Origin: Sanderia malayensis
Lineage: Eukaryota; Cnidaria; Scyphozoa; Semaeostomeae; Pelagiidae
Length of the DNA: 64,000 nucleotides
Assembly (NCBI GenBank): GCA_013076295.1
Contig: RQOL01000729.1
Span: 3,348,001 to 3,412,000 of the forward strand
Direction of reading: 5' to 3'
Below the pieces are notes generated by a model that saw only the letters and a list, made by a program, of their open reading frames with translations, was not told the origin of the DNA and ran no database searches. Numbering within the stretch: position 1 is the stretch's first letter; every line of letters begins with the position of its first letter. Positions 18,781-31,143 of the stretch are shown one piece after another. Made by a program: the position numbers and the translations under genes.

Positions 18781-19106
18781 GTCAGAAGCATGGGCAAGAA
18801 TCCCATGCTTCTGACGAATTTGCTTGTGCATAGCCCTGTATCCAAGAAGCTCCCCTGGTCCCTCAAGCTCTTCTGCCACGACAGTTTTGATTTCCTCGAT
18901 TGAAACATCTTTGTTGTTGAAATAAATTTCAAAAATCTTAGTCGACGATCCAGTGATCGTTTGCTCCAGGTATAATGCACAACGTCGCGCTTCAGAAAGC
19001 TTAACATCTCACGTCTCTTCATATTTTGTTTCACATAATCAAGCAATTGTTTCTTGAGAACAAAATCGTTTTTCCACGCATCAATTCTGAAACCGGCAGC
19101 CGCCAT
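18781..19106 (-). pseudogene. AK-INT integrase first-exon stub (antisense), copy with palindromic break
   Basis: Read on minus from ATG 19106 (MAAAG start), about 105 codons match the first exon of the integrase gene at 33512, with one frameshift near 18950. Homology stops at a 14+7+14 bp near-perfect hairpin (18781-18815), where the sequence folds back on itself. No catalytic residues are present in this part. Confidence 0.75.
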
Positions 19107-19153
19107 TTTGAATGAGAAAAACACTGACTGATGAAAACGGGTAAAAAAATGTG

Positions 19154-19538
19154 CAATCTTTGGCGGGAAATGTGCGCAAGGCATGATGGTATACTGTGGC
19201 AGCGATAGGGCAGAGAAAATTTGGTTTTACTTTTGTTTTGAAATGAGTTTATTTTGTTTTGCATTTTTTTGTAAATGATTTCATTTTCATATTGAAATGA
19301 GTTTTATTTTGTTTTGAATTTTTTTGTAATTGATTTAATTTTCATTTTGCCAATGAGTTATGTCAATGATTTCATTTTCATTTTATATCTTCATTTCATT
19401 TTGATTTGTTTTTACTTTCAAAAGCATTTTATTTCAAAATGAAAATCAATTTGTTTTAAAATTAATTTTGTCATTCAATTTATATTGCAATTTTTCTTCA
19501 TTAATAGAAAAACTTGAATGGCAGTGATAGGCCACCAT
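19154..19538 (+). repeat. AK-INT terminal inverted repeat
   Basis: Same block as 1959-2341, lying 48 bp outside the integrase stub's start codon. It ends in GGCCACCAT and is followed by the tRNA module. Confidence 0.75.
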
Positions 19539-21037
19539 ACTGAAGTAATAACCAAAACAAATGTTCCGATACAAGGAAATGTTGTTTAATTTGGCCGGTA
19601 GAATACATTCTCAATTCCAGTTGCTACTGATTTCACTCCTTTTTACTTTAAATGGCATGCAAAATATCGACGCTTCAGAGCAAAAATAGTGATTTTTTAA
19701 ATTACAACAGTCCATTATATTTAAAGTAAACACTGCGATCACTGACTGGCTGAAGCTTTGGACTTAAATTGAAATAGGATACTCTTTTCCAGTTTGGGGT
19801 CCAGTTCACAGCGATTATGCTACCAACATTACATAGAAGAATCATTTGTTCATGTTCTAGATAATGTGTCATGAAAGGTGTTTCCCATATGGCAAGAAGA
19901 TATGAACTAGGTTACTAAACCAAATGATTGGCTCCATTTTACTTTTACATGGAGAAATTTTCCTATGGTGGCTAGACTGGACACTCCGTCTTTCCTAAGT
20001 GTGATAAACAGAAAATCAAGAAAGAGTTCCAACACAATATCAGTGTCATTGGTTTTGAAGTGGAAAGAAAAAATTCTTTACAAGTACATTTATTGATATG
20101 TTAGTGAAGTTGCGATAATGATGTTCTCAGTACAATTTCTGAACTATAAAAGAAAACAACTTTTGGAAAGGGGAGGGGGATTCTTTTCAACTGTGCATTA
20201 AAACGATCTTGATAATGTAAGTAGTTACTGAGAAAAATCGAAGATGCTACACTGGACACTGTGTCCTTCGTGAATCTGATGAGCAAAAAATCAACTGATA
20301 GCTCAAAGTACAATATCAGTGTCATTCTGTTTTAAGCTGAAAGAAAAAATTCTTTACAAGTACATTTCCTTGATTGGTGAATGAAGTGGCCAACAGGATG
20401 TTTTGAGTAGAATTTCTGAGTTATGAAACCAAAAATATGTTCAAAAGAGGAAGGGGGATTTTTTTCAATTGTGTATTAAAAAGATCCTCACAATGCAAGT
20501 AAGTTACTGAGAACAATCAGAGAATTAAATTAACTGCCATTGGAAATATGGATGCTTTAAGTACAAACATTGTCATTGGTGCACGTAGCAGAGTCCCTGT
20601 AGTAAATGCTGCAAGCTGTAATGTGTTAATAGTGCCTGACTGGATATCTTGTGGCATATTCGTTCAAAGGTTCGCATCGTAGTCTCAGTGCATTTTTGGC
20701 GGGAAAATTCTGTGTAACATTGGCTACTGTTATAAAAAGTTTCAATCAGATGAGGTTTCAATATATATCACAATAATATATGTAAATGTTCACTAGAGCA
20801 GAAAATTGTTTTTATATTATTGCGGCAAAGGTGAATTCCCACTATCAAGTAAAGCTGTTAGATTAACATTTGTTGGATTTTCTGCTCAAGTGATCATAAT
20901 GGTACTATTAGTGGCATTTCTAAAATTTGAAAAAAACCAATGTTTAGTGAAGGAAATGTTGTCCAGCTAAGAGTGAAAATAATCTTCACAATACAAGTTG
21001 TTGCTAAGATCGCTGTCAATTTTAATTGAATTATGGT
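19539..21037 (+). repeat. tRNA module copy 2, truncated before the intact tRNA position
   Basis: It matches 2342 onward and 24299 onward, diverged by a few percent, and stops at ...TTTTAATTGAATTATGGTG, where satellite begins. A tRNA-like remnant with GGTTCGCATCG is visible near 20607-20690 but does not fold. No gene seen. Confidence 0.65.
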
Positions 21038-23483
21038 GAATAAAATTCATTCCCTGAATTTACACAAAGAAAAAAAGTTCATTACCACAATTTGCACATG
21101 AGTCACGCTAATACATTTAAAACTTAGTGAATTACAGGTTTATCCTCTCGTTTTCAGTGATATTAACATTCATTCCCACAACTTGCACATGCACACATTT
21201 TTACACAAATGAAAGATAGCATTCATTCCACTTTTTTCACTAAGTATTAATGTATTAGCATGACTCATGTGCAAATTGTGGGAATAAATTTTATTTTTTT
21301 TAACTTTATTCTCTTATTAGCAAGACTCAGTGATATTAAGAATCATTCCCACAATTTACACAATAGAAAAATAGCATTCATTTCCTCAATTTACACCAAT
21401 GAAAATTAACATTCATTCTCACAATTTGCACATGCCTTCTACGCTAATACATCCCCAAAGAGTCACGCTAATACATATAAAAGTTAGTGAAAAACATGTT
21501 TACTTGTTTTCAGTGACATTAAAATTCATTAACACAATTTACATATGAATCAAACTTAATACATCTAAAGCTTAGTGAAAACACATTTATTGTTATGTTT
21601 TCAGTGACACTAACATTCAATCCCATAATTTACACATAAATCCACGTAAATATATCCAAAGTTAATGAACATATAGCATTCATTCCCACACTGAATTAAA
21701 ATTTACATTCATTCCACAATTTACACTAATGAAAATTAACATTCATTCCCGAAATTTTCACATGAGTCGCTCTAATACATTTAAAACTTAGTGAATTACA
21801 CGTTTATTCTCTTATTTTCAGTGATATTAACATTCATTCCCACAATTTGCACATGCATATGAATTTACACAAATGAAAAGAAACATTCATTCTCCAATTT
21901 ACACAAAGAAAATTAATATTCATTCCCACAATTTACAATCAATCCACCTTAATATATCTAAAGCGTAGTGAAAACACCTTTAGTCACTTTTTCAGTGATA
22001 TTAACATTCATTCCCACAATTTACACAAATGAAATTTAGCTCGCATTCCCTCAACTTACACAAAGAAAACTACCATGCATTCTGACAATTTGCACATGCG
22101 TCACAGTAATAAATTTAAAACTTGGTGAAAAACGTGTTTATTCATTTTCTGTGATATTAACATTCATTCCCACAAATTGGACATGAATCCAGTTTAATAT
22201 ATCTAAAGCGTAGTGAAACACTTTTAGTCATCTTTTTCAGGGATATTAACATTCATTCCCACAATTTGCACATAAATGCACGTAAATACATCCAAAACTA
22301 ATGAACATACCACATTAACATTCATTTCCACAATTTACACAATTGAAAATTAAGATTCATTCCCCAATATACGCTAATAAAAATTAACATTAATTCCCAC
22401 AGTTTTCACAGGAGTCGTGCTAACACATCTAAAACGTAATGAAAACGCTTTTAGTGACTTTTTCTATTGATATAACATTTATTCCCGCCTTTTACACATG
22501 AGTCCACCTTGATATTCCAAAAGCCTAGTGAAAACACTCTTAGTCATTTTTTTCAGTGATATTAACATTCATTACCAAAATTTGCACATAAATTCCCGTA
22601 AATACATCCAAAACTAATGAACATATAACGTTCATTCCCTCAATTTACACTAATGAAAGTTAAAATTCATTCCCACAATTTCGCACGAGTCATGCTAATA
22701 CATTTAAAACCTAGTGAAAAACGTGTTGACTTGTTTTCAGTGATATTAACATTCATTCCCACAATTTACACATTTGAAAAATAACATTCATTCCCACAAT
22801 TTGCCCTAATGAAAATTAACATTCATTCCAACAATTTGCACATGAGTCACGCTAATACATTTAAAATGCATAAAAAGTGTTGCTTTGTATACAGTGATAT
22901 TAACAGTCACTACCACAATTTACACCTGAATCCATTTTTAATACATCTAGAACGTAGTGAAAACACTTTTAGTGACTTTTTCATTGATATAAACATTTAT
23001 TCCCGCATTTTACACATGAGTCAAGCTCATACATCGAAAACGTAATGAATTACATGTCTAATCTCTTGTCATTAGTGACATTAACATTCATTCCCACAAT
23101 TTACACATGCATATGAATTGACACAAATGAAAAGTAACATTCATCCTCTCAATTTACACAAAGAAAATTAATATTCATTCCCACAATTTAGAATGAATCT
23201 ACCTTAATATATCTAAAGCGTATTGAAAACACTTTTAGTCACATTTTTCAGTGATATTAACATTCATTCCCACAATTTACACAATTGAAAATTAAGATTC
23301 ATTCACCCAATTTACGCTAATGAAAATTAACATTCATTCCCACAATTTTCGCATGAGTCGCGCTAATACATCTAAAACGTAGTGAAAACACTTTTAGTGA
23401 CTTTTTCTATTGATATAAACATTCATTCCCACAATTTGCACATGCATATGAATTTAAGGCTAAGGCGTTTGATTCTTGCCCAT
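21038..23483. repeat. Degenerate satellite array, block C
   Basis: 2.4 kb of the CATTCATTCCCACAATTTRCACA repeat family, with interspersed longer units carrying ACTTAGTGAAAA and TTTTCAGTGATATTAACATT. Some units are inverted (around 21240-21280). It ends at the second integrase stub, in the same way as block B. Confidence 0.8.
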
Positions 23484-23810
23484 GTCAGAAGCATGGCCAA
23501 GAATCCCATGCTTCTGACGAATTTGCTTGTGCATAGCCCTGTATCCAGGAAGCTTCCATGGTTCCTCAAGCTCTTCTGCCACGACAGTTTTGATTTCCTC
23601 GATTGAAAGATCTTTGTTGTTGAAATAAATTTCAAAAAATCTTAGTCGACGATCCAGAGATCGTATGCTCCAGGAATAATGCGCAAAGTCGCGCTTCAGA
23701 AAGCTCAACATCTCACATCTCTTCATATTTTGTTTCCTATAATCAAGCAATTGTTCCTTGGGAACAAAATCGTTTTTCCACGCATCATTTCTCAAACTTG
23801 CAGCCGCCAT
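23484..23810 (-). pseudogene. AK-INT integrase first-exon stub (antisense), second copy
   Basis: From ATG 23810 about 105 codons match the integrase first exon without internal frameshift. The end is the same hairpin break (23484-23518) as at 18781, showing that the two stubs descend from one rearranged element. Confidence 0.75.
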
Positions 23811-23858
23811 TTTGAATGAAAAAAACACTGACTGATGAAAACGGGTGAAAAAATGTGC

Positions 23859-24298
23859 CATCTTTGGCAGGAAATGCGCGCAAGGCATGAAGGTATACTG
23901 TGGCAGCGATAGGGCAGAGAAAATTTGGTTTCACTTTTGTTTTGAAAGGAATTTCATTTTGTTTTGAAATTTTTTGTAAATGATTTCATTTTCATATTGA
24001 AATGAGTTTTATTTTGTTTTGAAATTTGTTATAATTGACTTAATTTTCATTTTGAAATGAATTTTATTTTGTTTTGAATTTTTTTGTAATTGATTTAATT
24101 TTCATTTTGCCAATGAGTTATGTCAATGATTTCATTTTCATTTTATATCTTCATTTTATTTTGATTTGTTTTTACTTTCAAAAGCATTTTATTTCAAAAT
24201 AAAAATCAATTTGTTTTAAAATTAATTTTGTCATTCAATTTATTTTGCAATTTTTTTTCATTAATAGAAAAACTTGAATGGCAGTGATAGGCCACCAT
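23859..24298 (+). repeat. AK-INT terminal inverted repeat (long variant)
   Basis: Same block, about 50 bp longer through an extra TTTTATTTTGTTTTGAA unit. It lies 48 bp outside the stub's start codon. Confidence 0.75.
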
Positions 24299-25968
24299 AC
24301 TGAAGTAATAACCAAAATAAATGTTCCAATACAAGGAAATGTTGTTTAATTTGGCCTGTAGAATACATTCTCAATTCCAGTTGCTACTGATTTCACTCCT
24401 TTTTACTTTAAATGGCATGCAAAATATCGACGTTTCAGAGCAAAAATAGTGATTTTTTAAATTACAACAGTCATTATATTTAAAGTAAACACTGCGATCA
24501 CTGACTGGCTGAAGCTTTGGACTTAAATTGAAATAGGATACTCTTTCCCAGTTTGGGGTCCAGTTCACAGCGATTATGCCACCAACATTACATAGAGGCA
24601 TCATTTGTTCATGTTGTAGATAATGTGTCATGAAAGGAGTTTCCCATATGGCAAGAAGATATGAATTGGGTTACTAAACCAAATGATTGGCTCCATCATA
24701 CTTTTACATTGAGGAATTTTCCTATGGAGGCTAGACTGGACACCCCGTCTTAAATGTGATAAAAAGAAAATCAAGAAAGAGTTCCAAGCACAATATCAGT
24801 GTCATTGGTTTTGAAGTTGAAAGAAAAAATTCTTTACAAGTACATTTATTGATCTGTTAATGAGGTTGCAATAATGATGTTCTCAGTACAATTTCTGAAC
24901 TATGAAAGAAAACAACTTTTGCAAAGGGGAGGGGGATTCTTTTCCACTGTGCATTGAAACGATGTTGATAATGTAAGTAGTTACTGACAAAAATCGAAGA
25001 TGCTACACTGGACACTGCTTTTTGCTATCATAGAGAATGTTGCACGAAAAGGGTTTTATTACATATCACAATGATATGTTGAACCGGTTATTAGAGCAAT
25101 GAATTTTGTACATGTTACTTTGACTTGGGTGAATCGTCATTACAGAGGCTGGACCTGACGCTATGCACTTGCTAAATATGATGACCAGAAAATCAACAGA
25201 TAGTTCAAAGTACAGTAGCTGATAACAAAAGCTCAGGATGTAGTGAATGGAAATAGGGAGAAGAGAGTGCGAGTTCTGTTTGATACCAGGAGCCATTAAA
25301 GTATCCTAGTCAGTGCAATTTTGGCAGGAAAACTCTTCTGCTTAACATTGGCCACTGTTAGAAAAATGTTCAATCAGATGAGGTTTTAATATATATCACA
25401 ATAATATATGTCAGTAGAGCAGAAAATAAAAGTGGTTGCTAAGATCGCTGTCAACTTTAATTGAATTATGGTGGGAAATATTGATGTCTTCCATGGAATT
25501 ATGATCATTCATAAAATGAAGTAGTGATTCCCTGTTGTAAATGCTGTATGCTGTCATGGCCGAGTGGTTAAGGCGTTTGACTCGAAATCAAATGGGATAT
25601 TCCCTCGCAGGTTCGAATCCTGCTCACAGCGATCCTTGCCAGTAATGTTATTTTACTGTGACACTTTTTGCTATCGTACAGAATGTCACACGAAAAAGGT
25701 TTTATTACATATCTCAAAGATATGTTGAACCGGTTATTAGAGCAATCAATTTTGTACATGTTACTGTGACTTGGGTGAATCATCGTTACAGAGGCTGGAC
25801 TTCACACTATGCACTTGCTAAATGTGATAAGCAGAAAATGACTTTCTATTGCAAGATGCAAAATCATTCCAGATAGTCTCGAAATTGTAAGCAAAAAGGA
25901 TTGCACTATAAACTTGTTTGATTTTTTAATCAACCGCCCAAAATGATGCCCAATTGAATTACTGAACT
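24299..25968 (+). repeat. tRNA module copy 3, the most complete
   Basis: The full ~1.67 kb module runs between two oppositely oriented AK-INT TIRs. It contains two ~200 bp diverged copies of a TTTTATTACATATC/GGTTATTAGAGCAAT segment (about 25020 and 25670) with the tRNA between them. No protein gene is supported; short frames around the tRNA occur only because the copies are identical. Confidence 0.7.
25550..25631 (+). tRNA. tRNA-Ser(CGA), one acceptor-stem mismatch
   Basis: The cloverleaf is serine-type, with anticodon CGA. It differs from the intact copies by G to C at position 6 of the acceptor stem (GCTGTCA against TCACAGC). The B-box is intact. Confidence 0.8.
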
Positions 25969-26354
25969 ATGGTGGCCTATCACTGCCATTCAAGTTTTTC
26001 TATTAATGAAGAAAAGTTGCAAAATAAATTCAATGACAAAATTAATTCTAAAACAAATTGATTTTCATTTTGAAATAAAATGCTTTTGAAAGTAAAAACA
26101 AATCGAAATAAAATGAAGATATAAAAAGAAAATGAAATCATTGACATAACTCATTGGCAAAATGAAAATTAAATCAATTACAAAAAAATTCAAAACAAAA
26201 TAAAACTCATTTCAATATGAAAATGAAATCATTTAGAAAAAAATTCAAAACAAAATAAAACTCATTTCAAAACAAAAGTGAAACCAAATTTTCTCTGCCC
26301 TATCGCTGCCACAGTATACCATCATGCCTTGCGCGCATTTCCCGCCAAAGATTG
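25969..26354 (-). repeat. AK-INT terminal inverted repeat, array unit 1
   Basis: Inverted relative to 23859-24298, so modules and elements are arranged head to head. It lies 48 bp outside the integrase ATG at 26402. Confidence 0.75.
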
Positions 26355-26401
26355 CACATTTTTTCATCCGTTTTCATCGGTCAGTGTTTTTCTCGTTCAA
26401 A

Positions 26402-27157
26402 ATGGCGGCTGCAGGTTTGAGAAATGATGTGTGGAAAAACGATTTTGTTCTCAAGGAACAATTGGTTGATTATGTGCAACAAAATATGACGAGATGTGAG
26501 ATGTTAAGCTTTCTGAAGCGTGACTTTGCGCATTATTGCTGGAGCATACAATCACTGGATCGTGGACTAAGATTTTTTGAAATTTATTTCAACAACAAAG
26601 ATGTTTCAATCGAGGAAATCAAAACTGTCGTGGCAGAAGAGCTTGAGGGACCAGGGAAGCTTCTTGGATACAGGGCTATGCACAAGCAAATTCGTCAGAA
26701 GCATGGGATTCTTGCCCCAAGAGACGTTGTTTATGATGTCATTATGATGTCACTTAGACCCTGAAGGTTTGCGAGACCGCGCTCCCGAGAAAAAGAGAAA
26801 GCAAAAGGGTCATTCACTTCTATGGGGTCAAACTGGGTTCACTCAGTGAATGGACATGACAAAATGATGGGCTACCAAAATAGCACTTTCCCAATGGACA
26901 TTTATGGATGTATGGATACCTGCAGCCGAAAGATGTTGTGGCTGCTTCCCTGGGCAACCAATTCTGATGCTATGGTGGTAGGAAAATGGCATTTGGAGTA
27001 CTTGTTTGCAACAGGAGCGATGCCAACATTCATAAGAATGGATCGTGGCTCTGAAACTGGTACTATGGCAACGATTCATGCCTACCTGCACAACAAACTA
27101 AATACCAATATTGACCCAGCTGATTGTATGATTTACGGGCCCTCCACATCGAACCAG
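26402..27157 (+). pseudogene. AK-INT integrase first exon, array unit 1
   Basis: Same content as 33512-34269: an N-terminal helix-rich region, a stop after M-M-S-L-R-P, then the catalytic-core frame from G-S-N-W-V-H-S-V to ...G-P-S-T-S-N-Q at the intron donor CAG/GTAGGT. The downstream exons are absent because the next tandem unit follows. Confidence 0.8.
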
Positions 27158-27606
27158 GTAGGTAATAAAGCGGGTATCCGGAAGGTATCGAAGGTGTAAA
27201 GGAAGATTCAGTTTTGCCCTATCCATTAAAAATTTTATTTTCTGGGTACACATAACTTTTTATAAGAAACGGTTTTATAAGGAATGCAGTACTCGTCAAG
27301 ACAAAGATAAGAAGTTAAGGAATCTCAGTACTGGAGGGGAGATAGCTAAGGACTTTCAAGTTATTGTTGCAGATAGTACTATACAAAGAACAACAAAAGA
27401 TTTTTAGAAAAAAGCTAAGGAATTGCTAAGGAATTTCGAGTGCTCAAATTTGCCTTCTAGCTAAGGAATTTTAAGTACTGGGCTCGAGCTTAAATTCCTG
27501 ATAAAAAATGCACATAATCCGAAAACAAAAAAATTACTAAAGGTAAACATTAATTTTGTCATGTTTCAAAAGGCACAGAGCTGGTATTTGTAGCCACTTT
27601 GCTTTA
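27158..27606. other. Remnant of integrase intron 1, array unit 1
   Basis: Non-coding. It has several GCTAAGGAATT-like short repeats and ends at the tandem joint. The same sequence follows exon 1 in every unit (29532-29980, 31900-32348, 34270-34727). Confidence 0.6.
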
Positions 27607-27924
27607 TGTAGTGAATGGAAATAGGGAGAAGAGAGTGCGAGTTCTGTTTGATACCAGGAGCCATTAAAGTATCCTAGTCAGTGCAATTTTGGCAGGAAAA
27701 CTCTTCTGCTTAACATTGGCCACTGTTAGAAAAATGTTCAATCAGATGAGGTTTTAATATATATCACAATAATATATGAAAATCTTCAGTAGAGCAGAAA
27801 ATAAAAGTGGTTGCTAAGATCGCTGTCAACTTTAATTGAATTATGGTGGGAAATATTGATGTCTTCCATGGAATTATGATCATTCATAAAATCAAGTAGT
27901 GATTCCCTGTTGTAAATGCTGTAT

Positions 27925-28006
27925 GCTGTGATGGCCGAGTGGTTAAGGCGTTTGACTCGAAATCAAATGGGATATTCCCTCGCAGGTTCGAATCCTGCTC
28001 ACAGCG
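27925..28006 (+). tRNA. tRNA-Ser(CGA), intact
   Basis: The cloverleaf has fully paired arms: acceptor GCTGTGA/TCACAGC, D-arm GCC/GGC, anticodon stem TTTGA/TCAAA with loop CTCGAAA, variable arm GGGA/TCCC, and T-arm GCAGG/CCTGC. The A-box (TGGCCGAGTGG) and B-box (GGTTCGAATCC) are consensus, and a T4 run ~30 bp downstream could end pol III transcription. No CCA is encoded, as expected in eukaryotes. Confidence 0.9.
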
Positions 28007-28343
28007 ATCCTTGCCAGTAATGTTATTTTACTGTGACACTTTTTGCTATCGTACAGAATGTCACACGAAAAAGGTTTTATTACATATCTCAAAGATATGT
28101 TGAACCGGTTATTAGAGCAATCAATTTTGTACATGTTACTGTGACTTGGGTGAATCATCGTTACAGAGGCTGGACTTCACACTATGCACTTGCTAAATGT
28201 GATAAGCAGAAAATGACTTTCTATTGCAAGATGCAAAATCATTCCAGATAGTCTCGAAATTGTAAGCAAAAAGGATTGCACTATAAACTTGTTTGATTTT
28301 TTAATCAACCGCCCAAAATGATGCCCAATTGAATTACTGAACT

Positions 28344-28729
28344 ATGGTGGCCTATCACTGCCATTCAAGTTTTTCTATTAATGAAGAAAAGTTGCAAAAT
28401 AAATTCAATGACAAAATTAATTCTAAAACAAATTGATTTTCATTTTGAAATAAAATGCTTTTGAAAGTAAAAACAAATCGAAATAAAATGAAGATATAAA
28501 AAGAAAATGAAATCATTGACATAACTCATTGGCAAAATGAAAATTAAATCAATTACAAAAAAATTCAAAACAAAATAAAACTCATTTCAATATGAAAATG
28601 AAATCATTTAGAAAAAAATTCAAAACAAAATAAAACTCATTTCAAAACAAAAGTGAAACCAAATTTTCTCTGCCCTATCGCTGCCACAGTATACCATCAT
28701 GCCTTGCGCGCATTTCCCGCCAAAGATTG
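28344..28729 (-). repeat. AK-INT terminal inverted repeat, array unit 2
   Basis: Same block as 25969-26354 with only sporadic changes. Confidence 0.75.
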
Positions 28730-28776
28730 CACATTTTTTCATCCGTTTTCATCGGTCAGTGTTTTTCTCGTTCAAA

Positions 28777-29531
28777 ATGGCGGCTGCAGGTTTGAGAAAT
28801 GATGTGTGGAAAAACGATTTTGTTCTCAAGGAACAATTGGTTGATTATGTGCAACAAAATATGACGAGATGTGAGATGTTAAGTTTCTGAAGCGTGACTT
28901 TGCGCATTATTGCTGGAGCATACAATCACTGGATCGCGGACTAAGATTTTTTGAAATTTATTTCAACAACAAAGATGTTTCAATCGAGGCAATCAAAACT
29001 GTCGTGGCAGAAGAGCTTGAGGGACCAGGGAAGCTTCTTGGATACAGGGCTATGCACAAGCAAATTCGTCAGAAGCATGGGATTCTTGCCCCAAGAGACG
29101 TTGTTTATGATGTCATTATGATGTCACTTAGACCCTGAAGGTTTGCGAGACCGCGCTCCCGAGAAAAAGAGAAAGCAAAAGGGTCATTCACTTCTATGGG
29201 GTCAAACTGGGTTCACTCAGTGAATGGACATGACAAAATGATGGGCTACCAAAATAGCACTTTCCCAATGGACATTTATGGATGTATGGATACCTGCAGC
29301 CGAAAGATGTTGTGGCTGCTTCCCTGGGCAACCAATTCTGATGCTATGGTGGTAGGAAAATGGCATTTGGAGTACTTGTTTGCAACAGGAGCGATGCCAA
29401 CATTCATAAGAATGGATCGTGGCTCTGAAACTGGTACTATGGCAACGATTCATGCCTACCTGCACAACAAACTAAATACCAATATTGACCCAGCTGATTG
29501 TATGATTTACGGGCCCTCCACATCGAACCAG
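28777..29531 (+). pseudogene. AK-INT integrase first exon, array unit 2
   Basis: As unit 1, but with a private one-base deletion near 28883 (AAGTTTCTG instead of AAGCTTTCTG) that shifts the frame early. It is therefore more decayed than its neighbours. Confidence 0.8.
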
Positions 29532-30291
29532 GTAGGTAATAAAGCGGGTATCCGGAAGGTATCGAAGGTGTAAAGGAAGATTCAGTTTTGCCCTATCCAT
29601 TAAAAATTTTATTTTCTGGGTACACATAACTTTTTATAAGAAACGGTTTTATAAGGAATGCAGTACTCGTCAAGACAAAGATAAGAAGTTAAGGAATCTC
29701 AGTACTGGAGGGGAGATAGCTAAGGACTTTCAAGTTATTGTTGCAGATAGTACTATACAAAGAACAACAAAAGATTTTTAGAAAAAAGCTAAGGAATTGC
29801 TAAGGAATTTCGAGTGCTCAAATTTGCCTTCTAGCTAAGGAATTTTAAGTACTGGGCTCGAGCTTAAATTCCTGATAAAAAATGCACATAATCCGAAAAC
29901 AAAAAAATTACTAAAGGTAAACATTAATTTTGTCATGTTTCAAAAGGCACAGAGCTGGTATTTGTAGCCACTTTGCTTTATGTAGTGAATGGAAATAGGG
30001 AGAAGAGAGTGCGAGTTCTGTTTGATACCAGGAGCCATTAAAGTATCCTAGTCAGTGCAATTTTGGCAGGAAAACTCTTCTGCTTAACATTGGCCACTGT
30101 TAGAAAAATGTTCAATCAGATGAGGTTTTAATATATATCACAATAATATATGTCAGTAGAGCAGAAAATAAAAGTGGTTGCTAAGATCGCTGTCAACTTT
30201 AATTGAATTATGGTGGGAAATATTGATGTCTTCCATGGAATTATGATCATTCATAAAATCAAGTAGTGATTCCCTGTTGTAAATGCTGTAT

Positions 30292-30373
30292 GCTGTGATG
30301 GCCGAGTGGTTAAGGCGTTTGACTCGAAATCAAATGGGATATTCCCTCGCAGGTTCGAATCCTGCTCACAGCG
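30292..30373 (+). tRNA. tRNA-Ser(CGA), intact
   Basis: Identical to the copy at 27925. Confidence 0.9.
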
Positions 30374-30710
30374 ATCCTTGCCAGTAATGTTATTTTACTG
30401 TGACACTTTTTGCTATCGTACAGAATGTCACACGAAAAAGGTTTTATTACATATCTCAAAGATATGTTGAACCGGTTATTAGAGCAATCAATTTTGTACA
30501 TGTTACTGTGACTTGGGTGAATCATCGTTACAGAGGCTGGACTTCACACTATGCACTTGCTAAATGTGATAAGCAGAAAATGACTTTCTATTGCAAGATG
30601 CAAAATCATTCCAGATAGTCTCGAAATTGTAAGCAAAAAGGATTGCACTATAAACTTGTTTGATTTTTTAATCAACCGCCCAAAATGATGCCCAATTGAA
30701 TTACTGAACT

Positions 30711-31096
30711 ATGGTGGCCTATCACTGCCATTCAAGTTTTTCTATTAATGAAGAAAAGTTGCAAAATAAATTCAATGACAAAATTAATTCTAAAACAAAT
30801 TGATTTTCATTTTGAAATAAAATGCTTTTGAAAGTAAAAACAAATCGAAATAAAATGAAGATATAAAAAGAAAATGAAATCATTGACATAACTCATTGGC
30901 AAAATGAAAATTAAATCAATTACAAAAAAATTCAAAACAAAATAAAACTCATTTCAATATGAAAATGAAATCATTTAGAAAAAAATTCAAAACAAAATAA
31001 AACTCATTTCAAAACAAAAGTGAAACCAAATTTTCTCTGCCCTATGGCTGCCACAGTATACCATCATGCCTTGCGCGCATTTCCCGCCAAAGATTG
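30711..31096 (-). repeat. AK-INT terminal inverted repeat, array unit 3
   Basis: Same block, with a private change CCCTATGGCTG for CCCTATCGCTG near 31046. Confidence 0.75.
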
Positions 31097-31143
31097 CACA
31101 TTTTTTCATCCGTTTTCATCGGTCAGTGTTTTTCTCGTTCAAA

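Noticed and set aside
20607..20690. Additional tRNA-Ser gene in module copy 2
   Set aside because: A B-box-like GGTTCGCATCG remains, but the acceptor and anticodon stems do not pair; at best a relic.
22809..23045. Short open frames in the satellite blocks with repeated I-N-I-H-S/N-L-H-M peptides
   Set aside because: They reflect the repeat unit translated in register and are not kept between blocks.
25568..25876. Repeated ~70-codon open frames on both strands over the tRNA-Ser modules
   Set aside because: They recur only because the tandem units are nearly identical; one crosses the tRNA, and they show no protein-like features.
26324..26401. N-terminal extension of the integrase from the upstream in-frame ATG (MPCAHF...)
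   Set aside because: The upstream codons lie within the TIR, and the ATGGCGGCTGC start has the better context and matches the kinase gene start.
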